A DNA stretch of 10,764 bases from Fimbriimonadales bacterium (lineage in GTDB: Bacteria > Armatimonadota > Fimbriimonadia > Fimbriimonadales > Fimbriimonadaceae). The notes beneath the pieces were generated by a model. That model was given only the letters and a program-made list of their open reading frames with translations, was not told the origin of the DNA and searched no databases. Location of the stretch: contig JAPLCS010000336.1 of assembly GCA_026392145.1 (NCBI GenBank), positions 1 to 10,764 on the forward strand. Direction: 5' to 3'. This document shows positions 1-6,540 of the stretch, piece by piece (the first letter of the stretch is position 1; every line of letters starts with the position of its first letter). The translations under genes and the position numbers were made by a program.

Positions 1-792
1 TACGTTACCGACCCCGTACTGATCGACGGAGCAGCGACTTATACTCCAGACGTCTCCGAGCGAAGAGGTGCGGCGACCACCTTCCTCCATTCTGGGTTAA
101 AGAACGCCGACGCCAAAAGCGGAACCAGCCAAGCAGTGGTGGCATCTCGGCAGTATGACGCCTTCGGAAATCTCGTGGCTTCATCGGGCACTTGGAGCGG
201 ACCCGTCGGCTATGCGGGCGGCTTCGGCTACCAAGAAGACGCCACTGGGCTGAGGCTACTCGGACATCGCTACTATGACTCGTCCACGGGGCGTTTCCTG
301 ACGCGCGACCCCATCAAGGATGGGCGCAACTGGTATAGCTACTGTGAGAATGATCCTGTAAATGGGACAGATCCAGATGGCCTTAACGTTATCGACATTA
401 TCCGCAGAGGAATCGCGCGGGGCGACCTGCCGCCTGGTACCGCTGATCGGTACCGCAAAGACCCTGGATTCCGGGAACGTATCCATCGTGAGATTGGAGA
501 GCGCAAGAAAGGAGGCTTTGGTGGCCGCAAAAACCCGGACCTTCCAGAAGAAGTAATTGATGTCGTTCAAGAGCAACTGGAGTATCGTGTTGCGCCACAG
601 CCATCGCCTTCCTCTGGAGTCGATTGGGGGTTGGTGGGACGAGGAGCACTAGTTGTTGGTGTAGTCATTGTAGGTGGACTTATTATCGTTGGCAGTGGCG
701 GAACTGCAACGGGGCCCGTTTTGGCTGGTAGTGCGGCGGCTGTTGGAGGAATTCTGGTGGCCCCCCAAATCAAATCTAGTGGTGGAGCATGA
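1..792 (+). CDS. RHS/YD-repeat protein, C-terminal part (5' truncated by window edge)
   Basis: The frame is open from base 1 to the TGA at 790-792, giving 263 visible residues; the start lies outside the window. Visible residues about 50-128 carry the RHS-repeat-associated core: YDAFGN, then GLRLLGHRYYD, STGRFLTRDP and NDPVNGTDPDGL. In RHS and teneurin-like proteins this core closes the sugar-binding-like beta shell, and the variable part after it is often a toxin. Here the variable part is about 135 residues: a charged, Arg/Lys-rich stretch (HREIGERKKGG), a Pro/Ser linker, then two glycine-rich hydrophobic stretches (bases about 628-700 and 712-765). I recognise no nuclease, deaminase or protease motif in it, so a toxin role is not shown. 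A GTG at 136 lies inside the repeat region and is not a real start. The small open frame starting at 789 overlaps the stop by ATGA. Confidence 0.9.
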   Translation, partial: YVTDPVLIDGAATYTPDVSERRGAATTFLHSGLKNADAKSGTSQAVVASRQYDAFGNLVASSGTWSGPVGYAGGFGYQEDATGLRLLGHRYYDSSTGRFLTRDPIKDGRNWYSYCENDPVNGTDPDGLNVIDIIRRGIARGDLPPGTADRYRKDPGFRERIHREIGERKKGGFGGRKNPDLPEEVIDVVQEQLEYRVAPQPSPSSGVDWGLVGRGALVVGVVIVGGLIIVGSGGTATGPVLAGSAAAVGGILVAPQIKSSGGA

Positions 793-1147
793 GATGTGTT
801 CTTAGGGGGCAAGCCTTAGACTCCTTCGTCGTTGAAAAGCTCCATGATGGTCTGAGTATCGTATTCGAATTTTCACAACCATTGCTGAGCTAGACAATCG
901 ACTGGCGTTAGATGTTAGTCTAGATTTATTCAACCGCAGATACCTTAACTCTGTAGATACGCCTATCGCATTAAAATACAACTCATTAGAATGTTTGCTG
1001 TTTTTTAAGCCAAACAGTTTTGATAATCTTCCGATAACTTTTCAGGCTTCAATCTCGGGCTCAGATTGGTTAACGATCAGAACAGAACAAGCGAGCGCGA
1101 GGCATTTTTCACATCAGCTAACTTGTCTGCTGAACGATGGCCCCTAG
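789..1147 (+). pseudogene. Small AT-rich gene after RHS, apparently broken by one frameshift; possible immunity gene
   Basis: ATG at 789 overlaps the RHS stop as ATGA, which suggests translational coupling. This frame runs 34 codons to a TAG at 891-893. A different frame is open from 848 to the TAG at 1145-1147 (about 100 codons) but has no ATG. Re-reading one base in the TTTT run at 870-873, as if one T had been lost, joins the frames into a protein of about 119 residues. Joined sequence near the junction would read SIVFEF-FTTIAELDNRL, then LDVSLDLFNRRYL. Bases 901-1080 are about 37% GC by hand count, well below the genes to the right. The position directly behind an RHS C-terminus is where immunity proteins usually sit, but I recognise no family. 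The last 30 bases overlap the opposing recombinase remnant, so the true 3' end may be displaced. A real slippage site or a sequencing error are alternatives. Confidence 0.42.
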
Positions 1148-1597
1148 CTTTTGCTTCCTGGAAAGAACGGCGCAGTGTGCTCCGACAACGCCACCTTCAA
1201 TGCTTCGGGTGATGACGCCTTGGCCGCGATAGAACGCCTCTCGGTTCAGAACTCGTAAGACTTGGACATGGGAGAACTCGGCCCCTGCCTTGGTTCGGAA
1301 GCCTTGGGCGTTCAGTTCTCCCGCGATCTTCTGAAGGGTGATTCCCTGATCACGCATGGCGAAGATCAGCCGGACGGCTTCCGCTTCTCGCTCGATCACC
1401 TTCAAGGCACCCTTACCCGGGTTCCCTCTTTGTCCTTCCGGGCGATACCCAAGGACACCATGACCAACCGCGAAGGTTCCGTTCTTCCGAACCGATTCCC
1501 GGCGGCCCGTTTTGGTTCTCGTGGCGATCACGGCCCGCTCATATTCCGCGAACGCAGCCAATTCATCAATCGATTCAACCCAAAAAGCCAATTTCAC
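1118..1597 (-). pseudogene. Large serine recombinase remnant lacking the catalytic domain
   Basis: The open frame encodes 159 residues from a GTG at 1597. An in-frame TGA lies two codons upstream, so it cannot be extended. Residues about 12-30 (AAFAEYERAVIATRTKTG) match the long helix that ends the resolvase catalytic domain. Residues about 45-143 match the Recombinase DNA-binding domain: GYRPEG, a stretch EAEAVRLIFAMRDQGITLQKIAGELN, FYRGQGV, and a closing VGAHCAVLS that resembles the usual 'HPAL' region. The roughly 130-residue N-terminal catalytic domain with the nucleophilic serine and its arginines is absent, as is the usual C-terminal coiled coil. It cannot recombine DNA by itself and is best read as debris from a phage or integrative element. 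GC near 57-60% contrasts with the AT-rich gene it overlaps, so a junction probably lies near 1115-1150. A dominant DNA-binding fragment is possible but unsupported. Confidence 0.75.
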
Positions 1598-1654
1598 CTC
1601 TCACTCGGCATTATCAAATCTCAACGAACAAATAAAGCCAACGGACAAAGGCAA

Positions 1655-1684
1655 AAGCGCAACCAACACAAATGCGTTACGCTT
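1655..1684 (-). terminator. Possible weak terminator of the thiolase gene
   Basis: Read on the minus strand, AAGCGTAAC and GTTGCGCTT form a 9-base-pair stem with one U-G pair and a 12-base loop, starting 20 bases after the thiolase TGA. Only four T residues follow in a row (CGCTTTTGCC), so efficiency is doubtful. Confidence 0.35.
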
Positions 1685-1704
1685 CAACGATTAAACTCTT
1701 AGTA

Positions 1705-2892
1705 TCAAAGTGCTTCAATCAAAACAGCGGTAGCTTCACCGCCACCAATACAAGGAGTGGCAATCGCATATCGCCCTCCGCGCCGTCGCAATTCATACAG
1801 TGCGGTCATCACTAACCGAGCACCAGTCATTCCAATAGGGTGACCAATCGCAACCGCCCCACCGTTCACATTCAATCGCTCATGAGGAATCCCCACTTTG
1901 TCAGCACAACCTAACGCAACTACCGCAAAAGCCTCATTAATCTCAAATAAATCAATATCTCCAACGGTAAGCCCCGATTGAGCAAGTAGCTTCTCAATCG
2001 CCGTTGCCGGCGCCGTCGTAAACTGCGTCGGTTCCTGAGCATGGCTGGCATAACCAACCACTCGTCCCAAAGGTCTTAAACCGCGCGCGACCGCCTCATC
2101 CTCATTCATCAAAACCATGGCCGCCGCGCCGTCATTGATTGATGATGCATTCCCCGCCGTAGTCACCCCATCTTTCGAAAACGCTGGTCTCAAAGACGCC
2201 AACTTAGCAAGGTCTCCACCCCGACTAGGTTGCTCATCTGCCGCAAAAACAATCGGATCTCCCTTTCTCTGCGGAATTTCGACCGGAGTAATCTCCTCCG
2301 CCAAAGCACCAGAAGCCTGAGCCGCCTTGGCCTTGGCAAACGACTGAGCCGCAAACTCATCGAGTTGCTCACGGCTATAACCCAAATCGCTCGCCGTCGA
2401 ATCACCACAATTCCCCATGTGACAATTGTTGTAAGGATCCCACAACCCGTCATGAATCATGGTGTCCAAAATCTGACCATGTCCCATACGATAACCCGCC
2501 CGTGCTTTATCAAGCACATAAGGAGAATTAGTCATCGATTCCATCCCCCCAGCTACCACGATACTCGAATCCCCAAGTCGAATCGACTGAGCAGCCAGCA
2601 TAATCGCCTTCATGCCCGATCCGCAAACTTTGTTAATCGTGAGCGCAGGCACCGAATGTGGAACCCCGCCAAAAATGGCCGCTTGTCGCGCAGGCGCTTG
2701 ACCCATTCCACCGGTTAAAACGCACCCCATAATCACCTCACTCACCGCCGAAGCATCCAAGTGAGCTTTCTCAAGGGCAGATCGGATGGCAATAGCACCC
2801 AGCTTAGGTGCCGTAAAGTCGCTCAAAGCTCCCTGAAAACTAGCAATAGGAGTTCGAGTGGCGGAGACAATCACTACGTTGTGCATGGTCAT
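1705..2892 (-). CDS. Acetyl-CoA C-acetyltransferase (thiolase)
   Basis: Complete 395-residue thiolase, the usual length for cytosolic homotetrameric acetyl-CoA acetyltransferases (about 390-395). It should condense two acetyl-CoA to acetoacetyl-CoA, or run the reverse cleavage. All catalytic elements are present: nucleophilic Cys90 in NKVCGSGMKA, NEAF at 319-322 (oxyanion-hole Asn), His351 in GGAVAIGHPIGMTGARL, and Cys381 in the CIGGGEA signature. GNASSINDGAAAMVL near 248-262 is also typical. The set fits AtoB/PhaA-type enzymes, but a FadA-type chain-length preference cannot be excluded from sequence alone. Two ATGs compete: 2892 (AGGA 3 bases away) and 2886 (AGGA 9 bases away, protein starting MHNVVIVSATRTP). 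The second has better spacing and the more typical thiolase N-terminus. It lies 58 bases after the zinc-ribbon gene on the same strand, with no hydroxybutyryl-CoA dehydrogenase or acyl-CoA gene beside it. Confidence 0.95.
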   Translation of the reverse strand: MTMHNVVIVSATRTPIASFQGALSDFTAPKLGAIAIRSALEKAHLDASAVSEVIMGCVLTGGMGQAPARQAAIFGGVPHSVPALTINKVCGSGMKAIMLAAQSIRLGDSSIVVAGGMESMTNSPYVLDKARAGYRMGHGQILDTMIHDGLWDPYNNCHMGNCGDSTASDLGYSREQLDEFAAQSFAKAKAAQASGALAEEITPVEIPQRKGDPIVFAADEQPSRGGDLAKLASLRPAFSKDGVTTAGNASSINDGAAAMVLMNEDEAVARGLRPLGRVVGYASHAQEPTQFTTAPATAIEKLLAQSGLTVGDIDLFEINEAFAVVALGCADKVGIPHERLNVNGGAVAIGHPIGMTGARLVMTALYELRRRGGRYAIATPCIGGGEATAVLIEAL

Positions 2893-2893
2893 T

Positions 2894-2908
2894 TATCCTA
2901 CGAGGATA
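2894..2908 (-). promoter_or_regulatory. Small inverted repeat holding the thiolase ribosome binding site
   Basis: On the minus strand TATCCT-CGT-AGGATA is a perfect 6+6 inverted repeat ending one base before the first ATG. The AGGA Shine-Dalgarno sequence lies in its second arm. As RNA it could pair and hide the site; as DNA it could be a short operator. The 3-base loop makes the hairpin modest in stability. Confidence 0.4.
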
Positions 2909-2950
2909 CCTTTTAACCACCCACCAACCGAGGGAAAACCAATCACACCC

Positions 2951-3679
2951 TTACGGGTTCTGCATGACACGGCTCTCACACTTTCCGCCGTGAATCGATA
3001 TCTGAGCCGAAAGCATTTCTGATTTTGTGTGGTTGATGCCTTGCAATAAACTCTGAGGCAAATCGTCCAAAATGTCCCGAACCTGGTTCCGATTGAGCGC
3101 CAACATCGACTGGAGTGTCTTCACCAAATCTTCGTTGGTCTTGCTTCCCTCCACCAACACCAACTCATAAAGCGAATTGTCATCCACAATCGCATACCCC
3201 TTCGGAAGTTGCTTCGTCGGCTTCCCATCCTCTTGGAAGATCGGAATTTCACGGTTACAAGACTCGCAAATCAGCAAGTCCGTCTTCTCACTGTAGTAGT
3301 TCAACGACTTACAAAAACCGCACTGAACCTGACTGACCGGTAGCACCGCACCATTCATAATCGGTATCCGGTGATTACACGCAATACAAGTGATATCATC
3401 GTTCTCTGGCTTCGAAGTCAACTGATTCGTTTCGTAGCAGATAGGACAATCAATCGTATAACTTTCCACCTTGGTCACACGTGTCAAGACATAAACACCA
3501 ACGCAGAACAGCACCAAAGCGGTGATCATACAGAGCCAAGCAAACGGTACCAAATAGCCATCCCCTCGGTATCTCAGCAACAAGCCACCAAAGGCACCGA
3601 GCATAATGCCACCAAAAACAAAATAAATGGCCTTCTCGCTAATCGATTCAACGACGTCCGAATATCTCTGTATTCTCAT
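2951..3679 (-). CDS. Membrane protein with two zinc ribbons and an L7/L12-like C-terminal domain
   Basis: A 242-residue protein I do not recognise as a named family. Two membrane helices are visible, about 17-36 (YFVFGGIMLGAFGGLLL) and 43-66 (LVPFAWLCMITALVLFCVGV). Two CxxC...CxxC zinc ribbons follow: C78/C81 with C98/C101, and C120/C123 with C138/C141. Residues about 170-238 resemble the C-terminal domain of ribosomal protein L7/L12: an opening strand YELVLVEG, the helix LNRNQVRDILDDLPQSLLQG (compare the L7/L12 GLKEAKDLVE..P pattern), then a lysine/serine helix and a final strand. This similarity is my own reading by eye and has not been searched. Topology suggests the ribbons and the last domain lie on one face, probably cytoplasmic. 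It is 52 bases downstream of the anti-sigma candidate. No Shine-Dalgarno sequence is visible; a TATAGT at 3695-3690 on the minus strand could be a separate -10 element. Confidence 0.8.
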   Translation of the reverse strand: MRIQRYSDVVESISEKAIYFVFGGIMLGAFGGLLLRYRGDGYLVPFAWLCMITALVLFCVGVYVLTRVTKVESYTIDCPICYETNQLTSKPENDDITCIACNHRIPIMNGAVLPVSQVQCGFCKSLNYYSEKTDLLICESCNREIPIFQEDGKPTKQLPKGYAIVDDNSLYELVLVEGSKTNEDLVKTLQSMLALNRNQVRDILDDLPQSLLQGINHTKSEMLSAQISIHGGKCESRVMQNP

Positions 3680-3731
3680 TTATTTGTTCACTATATCTAT
3701 TTTCTGCGAATCAATCAACTAAGTTAACAAA

Positions 3732-4496
3732 CTAATTCAATCGGTTATCGTTCTGGCCAGGTTCATCCTCATCCCGAACGGGCAAAATCAAAATTTGCCG
3801 CTCGCCATCCATCAAAGGAGTAAACGCATAAGTCTTCCCTAGCTCCTGAAGCATCTGAAAAGCCGTCATATTATCATAATCCAACTTCACTTCTGGATTC
3901 GGTAACCCAGGTGCAATGTTCACGGTAAACCCGCCCGACTCTGCCACCAACATAATCGCTGCGTACAACTTTGCCGACTCAAGATGCAAACTTTTAAGCG
4001 GAGTTTTCGGCACCTCTGGAGCGACACTCGGTTGCTGAACCAACGGTGCCTGCTGATTATAGGGCAACTGATTTCCAGAAACCGACGATGACCCCTGACC
4101 CGTCGGCGGCGAAAATACCACCCCAGGCTCCTGAGTGCCCGCTCCCGGATTTGTCACAGGATTCGTCACCGCAGCTGGATTCACATTTCCACTTCCCGAC
4201 TCACTGTTGCCACGACCAGCAAAGTAAGCAACGCCCGAAAGCACCACCAACGCCACCGAACTAATCACAATTGGCATCGTGTAGTTAGGCTTGGGCACCT
4301 CCAAGTTTCTAAATATCGGAACATTAGCGGCCGGAATCGCCTTCCCACTCGCCTTCAAAGCATCAATCGATTTCAACCGATGATAAAGCTCATCCGCATA
4401 CTTCGGGTACCGATGCACAAACTGATGAACCGCATTCGGATCATCCTGCTCCGCAATCGTCCACATTATTTCATCAATATCAGGAGGAATCGTCAT
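3732..4496 (-). CDS. Single-pass membrane anti-sigma candidate with C-terminal STN-like domain
   Basis: A 254-residue protein whose ATG overlaps the sigma gene stop (ATGA), the classical arrangement of an ECF sigma factor and its regulator. The N-terminal 70 residues are cytoplasmic and helical (IDEIMWTIAEQDD, FVHRYPKYADELYHRLKS). They contain no HxxxCxxC zinc motif, so this would not be a ZAS-type anti-sigma factor. One membrane helix spans about 73-94. A Pro/Gly/Ser/Asn-rich linker follows (about 96-165). Residues about 168-240 (LKSLHLESAKLYAAIMLVAE, then VTF-like strands ending in QILILPV) resemble the STN/secretin N-terminal fold also found at the FecR C-terminus. In that family the periplasmic domain reports an outer signal to the sigma factor. 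Anti-sigma function is inferred from gene order and topology, not from a recognised binding domain. The tail DEDEPGQNDNRLN is acidic and probably disordered. Confidence 0.75.
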   Translation of the reverse strand: MTIPPDIDEIMWTIAEQDDPNAVHQFVHRYPKYADELYHRLKSIDALKASGKAIPAANVPIFRNLEVPKPNYTMPIVISSVALVVLSGVAYFAGRGNSESGSGNVNPAAVTNPVTNPGAGTQEPGVVFSPPTGQGSSSVSGNQLPYNQQAPLVQQPSVAPEVPKTPLKSLHLESAKLYAAIMLVAESGGFTVNIAPGLPNPEVKLDYDNMTAFQMLQELGKTYAFTPLMDGERQILILPVRDEDEPGQNDNRLN

Positions 4497-5083
4497 TGCT
4501 CCACCTCAAAAAACATCCTAAATCGTTCCCTCGCTCGATACAGACGAGTCTTCGCCGCATTCAAATTGATAGACATTGAATCGGCAATCTCATTCAAGTT
4601 CATCTCTTGCCAATAAAACAGCGTCAAAATCACCCGGTCCTGAGGTGCCAATTTCTCCAAAGCCGCCTGAACCCGCGGATCCGGCTCATCCGTCGGAATA
4701 TCTACCGCGACTTGCTCTAGCGCTTCGTTAAGTTCAACATGCTTATGCTTAAATCGTCGCTTCCTCGACTCCTGTATCGAACGATTGACCGACACCCGAA
4801 ACAACCAGGTGCTGAACTTCGACTGGCGATTAAATTTCGGCAAATTCCGATAAACAAGGGCAAAAATTTCTTGAGTAACGTCCGCCGCTTCCTCAGCGTC
4901 AATCATCACCCCACGGGCCAATCCAAAGACCTTCGCATAATAACGCCGATAAAGTTCCTCAAACGCAGCCGTATCACCCGCCAAGAAACGGTCAACAAGG
5001 ATCAAATCCTCGTCAAACTGTCCAGATGATTCAAATACTGCCGACACCACGTTCACTTTTTCTGACGCACAATTACTATCCAA
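4493..5083 (-). CDS. ECF (extracytoplasmic function) RNA polymerase sigma factor, RpoE-like
   Basis: A 196-residue sigma-70 family protein with only regions 2 and 4, typical of ECF factors. Region 2 covers about 37-107, with DVTQEIFALVYRNLPKF and FSTWLFRVSVNRSIQ for core binding and -10 recognition. Region 4 covers about 137-190, with APQDRVILTLFYWQEMNLNE and a helix-turn-helix IADSMSINLNAAKTRLYRAR for the -35 element. The listed start is TTG at 5083, only 6 bases after the glycosyltransferase stop. GTG codons at 5056, 5050 and 5047 are alternatives, since the conserved part begins near residue 28. No strong Shine-Dalgarno site precedes the TTG, so translation probably depends on coupling to the upstream gene. 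The stop overlaps the next gene's start. It would direct polymerase to envelope-stress or cell-surface genes when its membrane partner releases it; the target promoters are unknown. Confidence 0.92.
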   Translation of the reverse strand: MDSNCASEKVNVVSAVFESSGQFDEDLILVDRFLAGDTAAFEELYRRYYAKVFGLARGVMIDAEEAADVTQEIFALVYRNLPKFNRQSKFSTWLFRVSVNRSIQESRKRRFKHKHVELNEALEQVAVDIPTDEPDPRVQAALEKLAPQDRVILTLFYWQEMNLNEIADSMSINLNAAKTRLYRARERFRMFFEVEQ

Positions 5084-5089
5084 CGGTCA

Positions 5090-6499
5090 CTACGAAAGAA
5101 CCCTTTTCGCAAACTCAGCACCTAATTGACTCAGAGCAACCCAATTCAAATACCCATAAACCAGCAAAACTACAGCCACCGCCACCTGCCAGCGCTTACC
5201 CACAAGCTGATACCAGCCATAAGCCATCAAACCCGTGAACCCAGCCAACGCTGGGAACAAATACCGGGCCTGAGCCTGAAAATAAGTATTGTTAAATCCA
5301 ACAAACACCAAAATCGCCAACGCACACAATCCAACCGAAGCCATGACAGTGCGAGTGTGAGCGCTCAACTTCCTTGCGATCAAAAGCCCCGCCCCCAGTG
5401 TAAGGAAATGCAGGCAAATTATCCCCTTATACAGGGTGTTCGGATCATCCTTACTGTTCGGCTTGGTGCTCTCATTCAACCAAATATCCATATAACCAAA
5501 GACACCAACAAAACTCCTCGCCGTCCAATATCCAACCCAGTTCAACCAGTACTGAACCTCCGGGGAGCCAGCCGCATTCGAAGCCTCAATCGCCTGCACA
5601 ATCTGTGCCTTCTGAGCCGACCCCGTAAATGCTTCCTTGAATGCTTTCTGAGCAAGCGGATCGCCATAAATGAACTGATTTCTGAGCCAAAGAGGCGACA
5701 CCATCAACAACGGCAACAACAAAATCGCAACCATCTTAAAAGAGCGAAGCTCACGAGCTTTGCGAACAGCAGCGACGCTCACCACCACGACACTCACCAG
5801 TGCAATCAAACCACTCGACTTAGTCAAGCACGCCAAAGCCGCAAGTACCCCCGCCAAAATCAGCCACTTAACTTGGAATGCCCCACCTTCAGTTCCTGCA
5901 TCAACTTGCTGACCCTTATCAAAGTCACTATTCCAAACCCTGAGGCAAAAGGCAAACGACCAAGTGGAAAACGCAATCAATAACGGATCATTCGAAATCG
6001 CTCCACTCAACGCGACATTCATCGGCAACAACGCAAAAATCGCCGCAGAAAGCACCGCTACTTCCTTCGACCGAAATCCCCAGAGAGCAGCGAAAAACGC
6101 CCCTACAACACCAACAGACCCAATCACAGCATTCAGCAACCGAACCGTCATCCCAAATGACTGCGACTCAACATCCTGCCCCGCAGAAACAACCGCCGCC
6201 AAACCATAAAACAAAGGCGGCTGGTGACTCTGATACTCTTCATACAGGCGAGGAGATTTCGGATTAAAAACCGGAAGCCGATGCTCTCGCTTCAAAAACT
6301 CAATGTAGTTCGCATGCTGTCGCTCATCTGGAGCCCCGATATCCTGAGCAGGGGCATAACTGCCATCCGCCTGCCGCTGCGAAAGTAACAGCCCTGCTTT
6401 ACGATAAGGGGTTTGAAACGCATAAACCGAAGCCAACATAAGGTGACAAATCACCAAAATGATGAGGAATACGCGACTGGTTTTGTGAGACATATCCAT
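5090..6499 (-). CDS. GT-C type polytopic membrane glycosyltransferase (PMT/ArnT/DUF2142-like)
   Basis: A 469-residue protein with about ten hydrophobic segments. The first (about 9-28) is followed by an outside loop with PDERQH at 57-62, whose acidic residues match the catalytic loop of GT-C enzymes using polyprenyl-phosphate sugars. Further GT-C signs are HQPPLFYGLAA (92-102), SNDPLLIAFSTW (169-180), LTKSSGLIAL (225-234) and QARYLFPALAG (410-420), the last very typical of DUF2142/PMT_2 proteins. It should transfer a lipid-linked sugar to a glycan, lipid or protein on the outer face of the cytoplasmic membrane; donor and acceptor cannot be told. ATG codons at 6499 and 6493 compete (MDMSHKT), neither with a good Shine-Dalgarno site. 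It is the first gene of a minus-strand run and is followed after 6 bases by the ECF sigma gene, so surface glycosylation may belong to the same response. A divergent promoter region precedes it. Confidence 0.82.
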   Translation of the reverse strand: MDMSHKTSRVFLIILVICHLMLASVYAFQTPYRKAGLLLSQRQADGSYAPAQDIGAPDERQHANYIEFLKREHRLPVFNPKSPRLYEEYQSHQPPLFYGLAAVVSAGQDVESQSFGMTVRLLNAVIGSVGVVGAFFAALWGFRSKEVAVLSAAIFALLPMNVALSGAISNDPLLIAFSTWSFAFCLRVWNSDFDKGQQVDAGTEGGAFQVKWLILAGVLAALACLTKSSGLIALVSVVVVSVAAVRKARELRSFKMVAILLLPLLMVSPLWLRNQFIYGDPLAQKAFKEAFTGSAQKAQIVQAIEASNAAGSPEVQYWLNWVGYWTARSFVGVFGYMDIWLNESTKPNSKDDPNTLYKGIICLHFLTLGAGLLIARKLSAHTRTVMASVGLCALAILVFVGFNNTYFQAQARYLFPALAGFTGLMAYGWYQLVGKRWQVAVAVVLLVYGYLNWVALSQLGAEFAKRVLS

Positions 6500-6502
6500 T
6501 CT

Positions 6503-6540
6503 TTTGTGTAATATAGCTATATAAGGTTAGGTTACACAAA
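6503..6540. promoter_or_regulatory. Divergent intergenic region with perfect 9+9 inverted repeat (candidate operator)
   Basis: TTTGTGTAA at 6503-6511 and TTACACAAA at 6532-6540 are exact reverse complements 20 bases apart. Between them is a second perfect palindrome, ATATAGCTATAT (6511-6522), slightly off centre. Almost the entire gap between two divergent genes is symmetric, as expected for a dimeric regulator or for back-to-back promoters. The right arm ends on the A of the plus-strand gene's ATG. Confidence 0.5.
6510..6539 (-). promoter_or_regulatory. Candidate promoter for the glycosyltransferase/sigma operon
   Basis: On the minus strand TTGTGT (6539-6534) and TATATT (6515-6510) are separated by 18 bases, a plausible sigma-70 type -35/-10 pair. 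Only 10 bases lie between the -10 element and the ATG at 6499, so the leader would be very short. Both elements lie within or touch the inverted repeat. No data on transcription starts. Confidence 0.4.

Noticed and set aside
1262..1702. Plus-strand frame of 146 codons opposite the recombinase remnant
   Set aside because: The minus strand encodes a recognisable Recombinase domain; the plus frame has no family features.
2230..2718. Plus-strand frame of 162 codons within the thiolase gene
   Set aside because: Its translation is Arg/Ile/Ser-rich noise; the thiolase on the other strand has all catalytic residues.
5126..5983. Plus-strand frame of 285 codons
   Set aside because: It is the shadow of the glycosyltransferase gene; its translation is rich in Gln, Asn, Arg and Pro with no domain or membrane pattern.
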